Shown in pieces: positions 42,164-51,795 of a stretch of 64,000 nucleotides of DNA (position 1 is the first letter of the stretch; every line of letters begins with the position of its first letter). The position numbers were made by a program, and so were the translations under genes. Under the pieces are notes generated by a model. It was not told the origin of the DNA. It searched no databases and was given only the letters and a program-made list of their open reading frames with translations. The DNA comes from Adhaeretor mobilis (GTDB lineage Bacteria; Planctomycetota; Planctomycetia; Pirellulales; Lacipirellulaceae), in assembly GCF_007741515.1 (NCBI RefSeq), contig NZ_CP036263.1, forward strand, positions 1,054,001-1,118,000, written 5' to 3'.

Positions 42164-44128
42164 ATGATCTTTGCCCGGCTCATGAAAGACCGCCTGTTCG
42201 CAGGTCGGCTCCAACTTCGAGAGCTTTTTGCACTGCCTTGCCGCAGGCTGGGTACCGCTTGCCGGATACTGGGTGCCGCGCGACGAAAGCTAGTCACGGT
42301 GAGTACAGCGCTCGTGTTGTGTACGAGTGTCGGCTGCGGTGAGAATCCGTATCAGCCCATGCAGTCGCCTGAAGATTACTACTTCGCGGGACCTACAACC
42401 GACCAAGCAGATCCTACAGAGCCAAGCTCAGCGGAGGCTCCGCTGCAGCCCCATGTGCGCCGGGTTGCGATGATCAGTGGTGAGAAGTACTGGGAATTCG
42501 AGTCTCCTCAAGGTCCCGAGCTGCAGTTGTTGCCGCCGGTTGGGAGCTATCAGCCAGCATTGTCCTACGTCCCAACATATACCCTTGAGACTCCGCCCGA
42601 GCAAGTTGAGTCCGTGGTACCGGCATTGAAAGAGCCCGCGGCCAACGAGATTCTTGCCGGCGGTCCCATTGTGGAGAGCGATGCCTACAACGAAAGCCGA
42701 GTCGGTAAGCTCAACGTATCGGACAGTGCGGTTTCGGAGACGATCGACTCGACGATTGCCATCATGCTGTTGCCGCCCATACCCATGGAGATTGTGAGCA
42801 ACGAGCCCCCTGTGGAAAGCAGCACTGCTTCGATAGTCATGGAAGGGCCGAGCGCTGATCACGAGGGTGCAGAGCAAGTGCTCGCGGATCGGGGAATTGC
42901 CGCTGAAGACACTTGGAACTTTGATTCGAATGCCGAATCTTCAGATCAAGAATGGTCCTTCAGTGAATCGACCGATGAATCGGAATCGGAAGAAATTGCA
43001 ATGAATGGGACAGAAGACGAAGAATTCAAAGCATTTGTTAGCGAAGACATCACGCCACCGGTTTTTGCTCGAGAAGAGTCAGCTGAAGAGCAGCGTCTTG
43101 CATTGGTGCCAACGCCTATGGGAGATCTCGCCTCAGAGCAGGAAGAGGCTCTGGAGGAGCAAGAGATTGTCGAGGCGCCTTCTGCGATTACTACCGGCGT
43201 AATGACGGGTGCCAAGGTGAACGAGCGGGCGATTGCGAAGATTCGTCGCGGTTACAAGCTGGCCGGAAAAGGTGCTTACTATGCAGCCAAGTCGGAGTTT
43301 ATCGGCGTATTGCAAATGATCTCGCAGGCGAAGGATAGCAAACACGGCAAGCCGCGGCGCACGATCGCGCTGGCCGCAGGACTTCGCGCACTTGAGGAGG
43401 CGGAAGATTTTACCCCGCAAGGTGCCGAGTTAGATGCGGAAGTTCCTGTAGACGTCGTTGCTTCTGGGCATCGGACGCCTTTGGATATTGATTTGAAGAA
43501 AACATCGCTGCTGCCCCAGCAGGTTATGGATCGCTACTTCCGGTACGCTCAGTACAAGTTGGGCGGCTCGGTTGCCGGCGAACCGGCCGGATCGATGGCG
43601 CTGCACGCCTTGGGCAAATTGCACAGTCAGCTCGGCAAGTTAGAGCCAGAGCAGAACCCGCTCGCCCAACGCCACGCCTATGCATTCCAGCAGGCGGCTT
43701 TGATGGCTCACGACGGAAACCACCTAGCCGCTCACGAGTTGGGCGTTCTGATGGCCGAAGCAGGGCACTACCAGGAAGCTAGCCTGCTGCTCGACCAAGT
43801 CGTGCAGCAACAACCTCACCCGACTGTACTGCGGAACTTGGCCCGCGTGCAAAAGGAACTTGGCAACACACAATTGGCTGCCGCAACTCGCGCTCGCGCT
43901 CGCGACCTAGAGCGGGCCAGCGGAACCACTAACGGCGTGGCTTGGGTAACACCTGAGTCGTTTGCCGTCCTGGGCCGACAGCCCGCCGGAGTACCGGGGC
44001 AATCGCGCCCCATGATGAACGCCCGGCAGCCGTCCGCTAACGTCGCCCAGCGACCTATCCCACCAGGACAGCCCATGACATCGGGACAGAGTGGGCACAG
44101 ATTCAATATGCCACAGAGAAACTACTAG
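42164..44128 (+). CDS. Large lipoprotein with tetratricopeptide-like C-terminus
   Basis: 654 residues from the ATG at 42164; start uncertain, with alternatives at 42182 and a GTG at about 42299. A lipobox-like VLCTSVGC is around residue 58, so the protein may be a lipoprotein with a long N-region. The middle (about 70-360) is acidic and low in hydrophobics, probably disordered. The last 270 residues are helical with TPR character (YRLAGKGAYYAAKSEF-like, AHELGVLMAEAGHYQEASLL, RNLARVQKELGNTQLAAATR), ending in a Pro/Gln/Met-rich tail. It is 81 bases before the polysaccharide export gene and probably belongs to the same operon. Confidence 0.72.
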   Translation: MIFARLMKDRLFAGRLQLRELFALPCRRLGTACRILGAARRKLVTVSTALVLCTSVGCGENPYQPMQSPEDYYFAGPTTDQADPTEPSSAEAPLQPHVRRVAMISGEKYWEFESPQGPELQLLPPVGSYQPALSYVPTYTLETPPEQVESVVPALKEPAANEILAGGPIVESDAYNESRVGKLNVSDSAVSETIDSTIAIMLLPPIPMEIVSNEPPVESSTASIVMEGPSADHEGAEQVLADRGIAAEDTWNFDSNAESSDQEWSFSESTDESESEEIAMNGTEDEEFKAFVSEDITPPVFAREESAEEQRLALVPTPMGDLASEQEEALEEQEIVEAPSAITTGVMTGAKVNERAIAKIRRGYKLAGKGAYYAAKSEFIGVLQMISQAKDSKHGKPRRTIALAAGLRALEEAEDFTPQGAELDAEVPVDVVASGHRTPLDIDLKKTSLLPQQVMDRYFRYAQYKLGGSVAGEPAGSMALHALGKLHSQLGKLEPEQNPLAQRHAYAFQQAALMAHDGNHLAAHELGVLMAEAGHYQEASLLLDQVVQQQPHPTVLRNLARVQKELGNTQLAAATRARARDLERASGTTNGVAWVTPESFAVLGRQPAGVPGQSRPMMNARQPSANVAQRPIPPGQPMTSGQSGHRFNMPQRNY

Positions 44129-44209
44129 CTTGCGTAATAAGGATCGCTCCCTCGGGGAGCATTTCAAGCAAACCATCTAGCGAAGCCAACCACCAAGCAA
44201 ATACTCGCC

Positions 44210-45574
44210 ATGAAGAACACATCTCGCACCGCTCGCATTAGTTTTTCGCTCGTTGCGTTAGCGATCCTTGCCTACTTCGGTGGTCGAATGCTGGCTGAGG
44301 AATCCACGACGACTAGCGAGAGGATCGGCACCGGTTCTATGACCTTACAGGCTACAAGCACAAAGTCACTAGAGTTGCCGCGCAAGCTAGTGGCCGCTTG
44401 GGGGGCGCAGGAGAAGGCACGCAGCAAGACACCATCAGGCGTGGTGAACTGGAATGAGATAAAACTATGTCAATCGCTTGGCCCTGCGGCACCGCACCCT
44501 ATCTGGGGTGTCGATAGTCTGTCGGGTTGTGGCCAGGGTGAAGTCGGGTGGGAAGCCCGCGGCAGCATCGATTGGCAAGCCTACGCACAAGGCGAGTACG
44601 TCGGCCACGCGCGCTCCGCTCATGTATCGGCCTATCGGTTACGCGTGGACGACCAAATCGACTTCGTGTTTCGTCTCACACGCCAAGTCACCGGTTTCCC
44701 GTACGAGTTGCAAGTCGGAGATAAAATCCGCATCGAGTCGCTTACCGGCGATACCGGTTCGTCTGCCGGGAACGGTAGCGACAATTCGGAAGACAACATC
44801 CGCCGCGAGTTGGGTGTTCAGCCCGACGGAACGATTAGCCTGCCACTGTTGGGCCAAGTACGTGCTGCCGGCATGACCGTCGACGGGTTGCGTTTGCTAC
44901 TCGAGGAGAAGTACAAGACGTACTACAAGGTCCCTGCCATCACGGTAACACCACTAGAAGTAAACACCCGTTTGCAAGATCTCATTGCGGCAGTCGATGC
45001 TCGCCAAGGTACGGGCGGCCTGCAATTGCCAGTTCAGGTTAATCCCGATGGCAAGATATATTTACCTGGCCTCGGCGCAGTGTGTGCTCAGGGCCTGACG
45101 ATTGAAGAACTCAAGTGGGAGATCGACGCTCGGTATGCTTCCACAATCCCCGGCGTCGCTGTGACACCCATTCTTAGAGAACGAGCACCACGCTTCGTAT
45201 TCGTGCTGGGCGAAGTGGCCCAACCAGGTCGCTTTACGCTCGATTCGCCCACGACACTCATGGGAGCCATCGCCTTGGCCGGTGGTTGGAACCCAGGTGC
45301 GAATCTTCGCCAAGTGGTCGTCTTCCGCCGCGGCGACGACTGGCGGCTCATGGCGACGATGCTCGACGTGAAGGGGGCCCTCTATGGACGCCGTCCTACG
45401 CCAGCTGATGAGATTTGGATCAACGACTCCGACGTAGTTGTCGTGCCCAAGTCACCCGTGAGGGCGACCAACGAGTTTATCGAGCAAGTCTTCACCCGCG
45501 GGCTGTACGCAGCGTTTCCACAATTCGCGTTCGGGCAGTTCAACTTCGACAACTTCTCGTCGATTGGCAACTGA
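44210..45574 (+). CDS. Polysaccharide export protein (Wza/SLBB type)
   Basis: 454 residues. N-terminal signal (about 6-24). The export domain is recognised from YRLRVDDQIDFVFRLTRQVT and YELQVGDKIRIES (about 145-190), then LGVQPDGTISLPLLGQVRAA, VQVNPDGKIYLPGLGAVCAQ and SLBB-like VLGEVAQPGRFTLDSPTTL and GGWNPGANLRQVVVFRRG. This is the outer-membrane channel family for capsule or exopolysaccharide. A Wza-like lipobox Cys is not obvious at its N-terminus. It follows a lipoprotein gene. No polysaccharide co-polymerase (Wzc) appears in the window. Confidence 0.88.
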   Translation: MKNTSRTARISFSLVALAILAYFGGRMLAEESTTTSERIGTGSMTLQATSTKSLELPRKLVAAWGAQEKARSKTPSGVVNWNEIKLCQSLGPAAPHPIWGVDSLSGCGQGEVGWEARGSIDWQAYAQGEYVGHARSAHVSAYRLRVDDQIDFVFRLTRQVTGFPYELQVGDKIRIESLTGDTGSSAGNGSDNSEDNIRRELGVQPDGTISLPLLGQVRAAGMTVDGLRLLLEEKYKTYYKVPAITVTPLEVNTRLQDLIAAVDARQGTGGLQLPVQVNPDGKIYLPGLGAVCAQGLTIEELKWEIDARYASTIPGVAVTPILRERAPRFVFVLGEVAQPGRFTLDSPTTLMGAIALAGGWNPGANLRQVVVFRRGDDWRLMATMLDVKGALYGRRPTPADEIWINDSDVVVVPKSPVRATNEFIEQVFTRGLYAAFPQFAFGQFNFDNFSSIGN

Positions 45575-45585
45575 GCCGGCACCAC

Positions 45586-46608
45586 TCACTCGCGGATGAT
45601 TTTTTTGAGAACCGAGTGCTCGCGCGGGCCGGTTACTGCCGCCGGATTGGGAGCGGGAGCCGGTATTTCTTCACTCACGACTGGTTTTGAAGCCGCTTCT
45701 GTAGGAGCTAATTCATTGGCAGGGGTCCCGAGGATCGACCCGGCTGGTGCTCCAGAAGTTTGCAGCGCTGGTTGGGGTGTCGGGCGAGTGGGAACGACTT
45801 GCGACTCCTCAGCTGCCAGCTGAGGTTCAGCCAACTCGGGCACGGCTGGCTGAGGCGACCTCGCTGCGAAGCGTTCGACGGTTTCACTAAGTGCCGCGTG
45901 CATGACCAGGAAGCTTGGCAGGCTGGAAATCTTCACGTAATGCTGATCGCGGGCGACGCTGTCCATGCGAGTGAGCGTGGTCTGAAGCGCACGCATGCCG
46001 AGTTGCACGTTCCCATCGACGGCCGGTGGGAGGGCGTCGTCGGAGAGTTGAAGGTACTGCTGCCAGCCTTCGCCGGTGGAAAACTCTTCGAGCTCTTCCA
46101 TCAGATTTACTGACGCTGCTTGGAGTGTATTGAGTAATGCGGCATTCTCGTAAGTGGCGATCTCGGCAGGCGTGGGGTAGGCCACCTGTGCTTCGGCTAA
46201 TTCGGGCTCTCCGGCTGGCGTGGGGGGACGCGTGTTTTTGAATTGGCGTGGCTTGCCGGCGGGGACTTCGTTTGCTCCGATTTGCGGACTACCCGCTGGC
46301 CGTGGCTGAAGTTGGGGCTCGCTTGGGTCTCGCCGCTGCTGCCCGAACGGCCTGAGTACGACACGCGGTGGCACCGCTTCAAGCGGCGCAAGGTAACGGA
46401 GCCTTGGCAAGAACGGCCGCCGAGCTAGCACAGGTGGTTGCACGATCGCCCCGCCGACAACCACGGGCTGCCCCACACTGACGGCAATGGCCCGGCGGCG
46501 CAATATTTGGCCGTGGGAGTTCTCGGGCAATGAGGATGCCAAGGCACTAGTCGCAATGAGCAACGAGGTTAGGTAGCGTAAGGGAAACAATTGAACGGAT
46601 AGATTCAT
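45586..46608 (-). CDS. Secreted Pro/Ala-rich hypothetical protein
   Basis: 340 residues from the ATG at 46608; the longer frame to 46722 starts inside unlikely sequence. A signal peptide (about residues 5-30) precedes Pro/Arg/Gln-rich and Pro/Ala/Glu-rich linkers. A short helical part is near residues 130-240 (AALLNTLQAASVNLMEELEE). No recognised domain. It converges on the exporter gene, only 11 bases between the two stops. Probably a periplasmic or surface protein. Confidence 0.6.
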   Translation of the reverse strand: MNLSVQLFPLRYLTSLLIATSALASSLPENSHGQILRRRAIAVSVGQPVVVGGAIVQPPVLARRPFLPRLRYLAPLEAVPPRVVLRPFGQQRRDPSEPQLQPRPAGSPQIGANEVPAGKPRQFKNTRPPTPAGEPELAEAQVAYPTPAEIATYENAALLNTLQAASVNLMEELEEFSTGEGWQQYLQLSDDALPPAVDGNVQLGMRALQTTLTRMDSVARDQHYVKISSLPSFLVMHAALSETVERFAARSPQPAVPELAEPQLAAEESQVVPTRPTPQPALQTSGAPAGSILGTPANELAPTEAASKPVVSEEIPAPAPNPAAVTGPREHSVLKKIIRE

Positions 46609-46864
46609 GGCGGTGAGTACGTTGTAGAGTCTCGAATGCAGATTGAGACTCGTTGGTACCTTACTTGGTAAAGGAAAATCGTAAGTGGAGATGGGCCGCG
46701 GAGGGTCGGAATTTCCGGGCACGCTACTGAGCAGGTTCAGTTGAGGTGGGTCCTGTTGGGTGGGCCTGCAAGGTCCCCATTCTACCCAGGTGAGAACAAA
46801 GAAACACCCTCTGCGGAGGGGGGTGGAAGCGGTCCGGCTATTCTGTGGAAATTCCCGTGCTGAA

Positions 46865-48889
46865 CTAGGCCCGTAGCTCGCCGCCCACCTCTTTTTTCAG
46901 AGCCGCCACAATGCTATCTCGCACCGCGTCTGCCTGTTCGCTTGTGAGGGTGGCCGAGTCCGAACGGAGTTGCACGCTGAAAAGTAGGCTTTTCTTGCCC
47001 GCCTCCAAGCGTTTGGGGTCGCGGTAGGTTTCCTGGTACTCGATGGCCTCCAGCAGCTCTCCACCAGCGGTTGCGGTCAAACGCTCTACGTCTGCCCAGC
47101 AGACCGACTCGTCAACGACGATGTTCAAATCGCGTGATACTGCCGGATAAGGGGAAAGTGGCTCGGCAGTGACGACCAGCTGAGCGGCTTCGATCAGCAG
47201 ATCGACATCGATCTCTGCTACGGAGCAGCCGTGGCGCAACTCGGATCGCTCGAGCCCGGCGTCGCTCAGCTCGCCAACGTAACCCAGCGGCTTGCCGTCG
47301 AGTTGTAATAAGCCGCTTCGTTGTGAGTCGAGTAGCTCAAAGTCTGCTGGGGTGACTTCTAGGTGGGCGTTCCGGGTCGCTGCTCCGACCACGGCCTCGA
47401 CGACTCCTTTGAGCTCCAGGTAGCCACCGCCTGAGGTGATGGCGAGCAGACGTTTCTGTTGAGGCAGTTCGCCCGATTGAGGCAAGTATACGTTGGCAAT
47501 CTCGAACAATTCGATGGTTGGGTTCGATGCCTTTTCGTTGTGCAGCCGAGAAGCGAGTAGACTCGGCACAAGTGTTTGTCGCAGGCAGTCCGCCCGGCGT
47601 AGTACGGGAGTGGAAACTCGCAGCGGCTCGGCCTGCGACCACGGTTGAATCGCATCGATCGTCGTTTCGTCCACGGCGCTCAAGGTCATGGCTTCGTAGA
47701 AACCAGCTGCGACGAGGGTCATGCGGATGCGATCTTGCACGCGATCTTGCTGGGTGCGCTGCGAGGCGACCATGCGCACTCCGGCGTCTTCTGGGATTTG
47801 CTCGTACCCAAAGATGCGAGCGACTTCCTCGATCAGATCAATCTCTCGCGTAAGGTCTGCTCGCCAACTGGGGGCGATCACCTTGATGCAGTGATCGCAG
47901 ATGTGCGTTTCTTCGCAGCCGAGGTCGGTGAGAATCTTCTGTACCTGCTCCACGGGGACGGCAATGCCGAGAACACGCTTGATTTGCTCGAAGCGAAGCT
48001 TGACGGGTTCGGGCTTCTCGTAGGTTTCGCCGCTGTCGGCGATTGTCTCGCAAAGCTCGCCGCCAGCCAGTTCGAGAATCAATTCGCAGGCACGGCGACT
48101 AGCCCAATCGATGCCCAACGGGTCGACGCCCCGCTCGAAACGGTAGGACGAAGGACTGTGCAAATGATGGCGGCGCGCGGTGTTACGTACCGAGAGGGGT
48201 GCGAAGTCAGCCGCTTCGATGAGCACGTCGACCGTTGCCTCAGACACTTCCGTATCAGCCCCACCCATGACGCCAGCCAGCGCGACGGCCTTTTCGCCGT
48301 CCGCGATCACGCAAGTTCCCTCGGCCAATTCATATTCTTTGTGATCGATGGCCGTGAACTTCTCGCCCTTGGTTGATTCCCGAACGACGATCTTTTTGTC
48401 AGCGAGCTTTGCCCCCGATAGTTTATTAACATCGAAAGCATGCAACGGCTGGCCGCACTCGAAGAGCACGTAATTGGTGATGTCCACCACGTTGTTGATC
48501 ACAGCAATGCCAAGCGTGCGGAGGCGGTTGGCAAGCCACTCGGGACTGGGTCCGACTTTCACGCCGCGGATGAGACGGGCGGTGTAGCGGGGGCAGAGTT
48601 GGGGGCACTCGACTTCGAGTTGGCCAAGACCGCCCTGCCCTGTTGGCTTAGGTTGAGGTTCCTCTACCTTTAGCTCGCGATCCCAAATCACGGCGACTTC
48701 CCGCGCAACGCCAATGTGCCCCAAGCAATCGGGTCGGTTGCTGGTGACTTCCAGATCGACGCCGGTATCGCTACCGACTTGCTCTACGCCCTCAAGGTTC
48801 AACCCAGTGAGGGTGAGCTTGAGGGTCAACTCATCGAGATCCTTGGGGAGCTCAACGTATTCTTTCAGCCAGTCGAGTGAGACGATCAT
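46865..48889 (-). CDS. pheT: Phenylalanyl-tRNA synthetase beta subunit, short form
   Basis: 674 residues. The tRNA-charging enzyme's beta chain: B1 start MIVSLDWLKEYVELP, then VTSNRPDCLGHIGVAREVAV, editing B3/B4 region, B5 (EPVKLRFEQIKRVLGIAVPV), catalytic-like core and the C-terminal ferredoxin-fold anticodon-binding domain (LSPYPAVSRDLNIVVDESVC). Compared with the E. coli protein (about 795 residues), the N-terminal OB-fold tRNA-binding insertion of about 110 residues is missing: GVEQVGSDTGVDLEVTSNRP joins the flanks directly. It comes last in the thrS-infC-rpmI-rplT-pheS-pheT cluster, 147 bases after pheS. Confidence 0.95.
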   Translation of the reverse strand: MIVSLDWLKEYVELPKDLDELTLKLTLTGLNLEGVEQVGSDTGVDLEVTSNRPDCLGHIGVAREVAVIWDRELKVEEPQPKPTGQGGLGQLEVECPQLCPRYTARLIRGVKVGPSPEWLANRLRTLGIAVINNVVDITNYVLFECGQPLHAFDVNKLSGAKLADKKIVVRESTKGEKFTAIDHKEYELAEGTCVIADGEKAVALAGVMGGADTEVSEATVDVLIEAADFAPLSVRNTARRHHLHSPSSYRFERGVDPLGIDWASRRACELILELAGGELCETIADSGETYEKPEPVKLRFEQIKRVLGIAVPVEQVQKILTDLGCEETHICDHCIKVIAPSWRADLTREIDLIEEVARIFGYEQIPEDAGVRMVASQRTQQDRVQDRIRMTLVAAGFYEAMTLSAVDETTIDAIQPWSQAEPLRVSTPVLRRADCLRQTLVPSLLASRLHNEKASNPTIELFEIANVYLPQSGELPQQKRLLAITSGGGYLELKGVVEAVVGAATRNAHLEVTPADFELLDSQRSGLLQLDGKPLGYVGELSDAGLERSELRHGCSVAEIDVDLLIEAAQLVVTAEPLSPYPAVSRDLNIVVDESVCWADVERLTATAGGELLEAIEYQETYRDPKRLEAGKKSLLFSVQLRSDSATLTSEQADAVRDSIVAALKKEVGGELRA

Positions 48890-48896
48890 TGGTCTT

Positions 48897-49036
48897 GAAC
48901 CACAGAGGCACGGAGGACACGGAGTTGAGTAGGGATTAGGGAAATAGGATATAGGGTGTTAGGAAACACAAGCGACTGTTGTACCTATTCCCTAATCACT
49001 ATTACCTTCTTGCCCTCCCGGATCTCCGCTGTTAAG
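48897..49036. repeat. Spacer repeat between pheS and pheT
   Basis: AACCACAGAGGCACGGAGGA at 48897 is another copy of the dispersed family found at 24.0 and 59.5 kb. Around 48930-49010 there are imperfect copies of a TTAGGGAAATAGGATATAGG type string. These insertions separate genes of one operon. Confidence 0.55.
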
Positions 49037-50116
49037 TCAGAACTGCTCTAGAAACCGCACGTCGTTTTCGTAAAGCGCGCGGATGTCGGTAATGTTGTGC
49101 CGTCGCATGGCGATGCGTTCCACGCCCAGGCCGAATGCGAAGCCGGTGACTTCTTCAGGGTCGTAGCCCACGGCTCGCAGCACGTTGGGATCGACCATTC
49201 CCGCGCCGCCAATTTCCATCCAGCCGCCTTGCCAGTTGATATCGACCTCAACGCTCGGTTCGGTAAACGGGAAGAATGAGGGGCGGAAGCGCACATGAAT
49301 GTCCTCGCTGCCTTGCCCTTCTCCCATTTGATAAAAGCTCTGGCAGAACAGCCGCAGCACGCTCTTCAGATCGGCCATTGTGACACCCTTGTCGATCAGC
49401 AAGCCTTCAATCTGATGGAACATTGGGTAATGCGTCGCGTCGGCCGTGTCGGGACGATAGACGCGGCCCAGAGAAATGATTCGCACTGGCGGAGGCCCAT
49501 CGCCGGAGGCGACACCAGCAATACAGTCCTCCATCACGCGGATTTGTACGGTGCTTGTTTGGCTACGCAATAAGAGTGCGTTGTCGTCAGAATCTCCGGC
49601 TGCTAAGCCGCTAGCGGTGGATAGATAAAAGTTATCCAACGGGTCACGCGCCGGATGCGTCTCAGGAATGTTTAGGGCGACGAAGTTGTGCCAATCGTCC
49701 TCGATCTCGGGCCCTTCCACGGCCGTGAAGCCAAGTCGGCCCATGATGTCGCGCATCTCGGCGATGGTCTGTGTGATCGGGTGCAAGCGGCCAAGGCGTA
49801 GCGGGTCGCCCGGCTCGGTGGCATCGAAGGCTTCTTGTTCGCCCTTCGTGGCTGAGCCCGCTAGGCGTTCCTGCGCTGCAGCAAAGGCTGCTTCGACAAG
49901 TCCTTTGACTTCGTTGAACTTCTTGCCCGCGGCCGGCTTGTCGCCCTTATCGACGCTGCCCATACCCTTTTGGGCGGCTTTCAGTTTGCCCGCTTTGGCA
50001 CCGACGTACTCTACACGGGCCGCTTCGAGCGCATCGGCATCCGCAGCCGAGGCGAAGGCAGCTTTCGCACCTTCGACCAGCGCATCGAGTTCAGCAACGA
50101 AATCAGAAAGTGCCAT
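49037..50116 (-). CDS. pheS: Phenylalanyl-tRNA synthetase alpha subunit
   Basis: 359 residues. It holds the catalytic site for attaching Phe to tRNA, working as a heterotetramer with PheT. N-terminal coiled coil (about 1-80), then class II motif segments: [39 protein letters not shown] (motif 1), [20 protein letters not shown] (motif 2) and [20 protein letters not shown] then [13 protein letters not shown] (motif 3). Complete. It lies 149 bases downstream of rplT. Confidence 0.97.
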   Translation of the reverse strand: MALSDFVAELDALVEGAKAAFASAADADALEAARVEYVGAKAGKLKAAQKGMGSVDKGDKPAAGKKFNEVKGLVEAAFAAAQERLAGSATKGEQEAFDATEPGDPLRLGRLHPITQTIAEMRDIMGRLGFTAVEGPEIEDDWHNFVALNIPETHPARDPLDNFYLSTASGLAAGDSDDNALLLRSQTSTVQIRVMEDCIAGVASGDGPPPVRIISLGRVYRPDTADATHYPMFHQIEGLLIDKGVTMADLKSVLRLFCQSFYQMGEGQGSEDIHVRFRPSFFPFTEPSVEVDINWQGGWMEIGGAGMVDPNVLRAVGYDPEEVTGFAFGLGVERIAMRRHNITDIRALYENDVRFLEQF

Positions 50117-50265
50117 TGCGATCAGTCAATTTGGGATCCTAGCCACTAACGAAAGGCTTCAGACTTCGGACCTCAGGCTTCAGGGCTCTCACGGTAAAAC
50201 GAAGAGCCCCGAAGCCTGAGGTCGGAGGCCCCGCTTCGAGTTCTCGATAAGGCTCAGCGTCAGAG

Positions 50266-50622
50266 TTACGCCGACAGTGCCGCACGAGCCTTTTCGAGGA
50301 CCGCGTCGAACCCGGCTGGGTCGTTGATGGCCATTTCGGAAAGCGTTTTGCGATCCAACTCGATCTCAGCCTTTTTCAAGCCGTGGATTAGCTGGCCGTA
50401 ACGCATGCCGCGCTCGCGAGCGGCTGCATTGATGCGGATGATCCACAGCTTGCGGAACTCACGCTTGCGTACGCGACGATCGCGGAACGCATAGGCTTCT
50501 GCCTTGACGAGGGTTTCTTTCGCCGTGCGGAGCAACTTGCCTCGGCCGCCGCGATAACCCTTGGTCTTCTTAAAGAGACGATTCTTCGCCCGATTACGGG
50601 CACTACCTTTCGTGGTACGCAT
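50266..50622 (-). CDS. rplT: Ribosomal protein L20
   Basis: 118 residues, the normal length. Starts [19 protein letters not shown] with basic N-terminal extension, then [20 protein letters not shown] and [20 protein letters not shown], the conserved L20 core. In many bacteria L20 represses its own operon by binding the rpmI leader; nothing in the 167-base rpmI-rplT gap clearly shows this here. It is part of the infC-rpmI-rplT unit. Confidence 0.98.
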   Translation of the reverse strand: MRTTKGSARNRAKNRLFKKTKGYRGGRGKLLRTAKETLVKAEAYAFRDRRVRKREFRKLWIIRINAAARERGMRYGQLIHGLKKAEIELDRKTLSEMAINDPAGFDAVLEKARAALSA

Positions 50623-50789
50623 GGTTGCGAACCCTTTACTACTTAATGTCTTCCCCGCCCAGGTCCCTGCTCACGATGCAGAAGTTCTTACCCGGCGTGG
50701 TTGGTGGTGAGGCTTTAGGGGATTAGGCCGTAGGTAGGTAGGGTCTGCATTCGATAATCGTATCAAGTGCGAGCCCTAAAGCCTAAATC

Positions 50790-50993
50790 CTAATAACTGT
50801 TTCCAGCCAGGGCTTCGGCGATTATCTTCGAATTGGTGTCAGTCGTCACGGTGGTGCCACGAAGATTGCGTTTCCGCTTGGTGCTCATCCGTGTGGCAAG
50901 GTGACTGGTTCCTGAGTGGCGGTGCTTGGCCTTGCCCTTGGCGGACAGGCGAAACCGCTTCTTGGTTCCCTTGTGAGTCTTTTGCTTTGGCAT
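50790..50993 (-). CDS. rpmI: Ribosomal protein L35
   Basis: 67 residues. Start at the ATG at 50993 gives the exact family N-terminus MPKQKTHKGTKKRFRLSAKG; a longer reading to 51080 is not L35-like. KHRHSGTSHLATRMSTKRKR follows. Small basic subunit protein encoded between infC and rplT as in most bacteria. Confidence 0.96.
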   Translation of the reverse strand: MPKQKTHKGTKKRFRLSAKGKAKHRHSGTSHLATRMSTKRKRNLRGTTVTTDTNSKIIAEALAGNSY

Positions 50994-51110
50994 CGGTCTG
51001 CTTTCTATTCGGCTCTTCCCAGTTGGGAATCCAAGATTATCGGTAGCCCCGAATTCTAGCAGAATCTCTGAGGAAGCCAATAGCCGCGTGCTGAGAGAGA
51101 AATTGTCAAG

Positions 51111-51139
51111 AATAGCCGCGACCCAACGGGTCGCCGGAG
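51111..51139 (+). repeat. REP-like palindrome, copy 3
   Basis: AATAGCCGCG, then GCGACCC/GGGTCGC stem over AAC, then CGCCGGAG. A partial copy AATAGCCGCGTGCTGAG is at 51079. It lies between infC and rpmI. Confidence 0.6.
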
Positions 51140-51291
51140 TACTCTCGCCAAGATTAGTCGCTCAGCAGGTAGGCATTCCAGGAAAGGCATACCCCGAAGG
51201 CAGCGCACCGGCAGATCGTTGATCCGCGGCTAGGGGCGATAGAAGCTAGATCCCTATTCCCCTAACTACCTATTTCCTATCTCCCTATCGC

Positions 51292-51795
51292 CTACTTCGG
51301 AGCAAGTACCATCACGATTCTTCGGCCGGCCATTTTCGCCGGCTGCTCGACTTTGGAGACATCTTCCAGCTCTTCGATCAATCGTTGGACAAGTTTGAAG
51401 CCCTCTTCGACGTGGGCGTTTTCACGACCGCGGAAGATCACTGAGCAAATCACTTTGTCCCGAGCCCCGAGGAACTTGCGGGCACGGTCGCGCTTGGTCT
51501 CGAAGTCGTGCTTGCCGATTTTCGGGCGCAGACGGATTTCTTTATTCTTGCTTTGGTGAACGTGGCCCTTATTCTGCCGCTTCTTCTGTTGGTACTTGAA
51601 CTTGCCAAAGTCCATAATGCGGCACACGGGCGGCTTCTCTTGCGGGGCGACCTCTACAAGGTCAAGCCCTGCCTCACGCGCTTTCTCTAGCGCTTCGTCA
51701 CGGGTAATAACGCCCAATTGTTCGCCATCGTCACTGATTACACGCAGTGGCGTGACACGGATCGATTCATTGATCCTTTGCTGGTTACGATCGAT
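51292..51795 (-). CDS. infC: Translation initiation factor IF-3, AUC start
   Basis: 167 residues when started at ATC 51795. The conserved C-terminal part (EVAPQEKPPVCRIMDFGKFK, VIFRGRENAHVEEGFKLVQR) is clear. The usual family N-terminus NEQIR-like is present as RINESIRVTPLRVISDDGEQ only if translation starts upstream of the TTG at 51717. Between an in-frame stop (TGA, 51799-51801) and that TTG there is no ATG or GTG. A perfect GGAGG at 51804-51808 is 8 bases before ATC, so this rare start is most likely, as AUU is in E. coli infC. Such starts allow IF-3 to repress its own translation. Confidence 0.85.
   Translation of the reverse strand: MDRNQQRINESIRVTPLRVISDDGEQLGVITRDEALEKAREAGLDLVEVAPQEKPPVCRIMDFGKFKYQQKKRQNKGHVHQSKNKEIRLRPKIGKHDFETKRDRARKFLGARDKVICSVIFRGRENAHVEEGFKLVQRLIEELEDVSKVEQPAKMAGRRIVMVLAPK

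Noticed and set aside
47645..48376. 243-codon frame on the plus strand
   Set aside because: Antisense to pheT; it is a by-product of GC-rich codon use in the synthetase gene.
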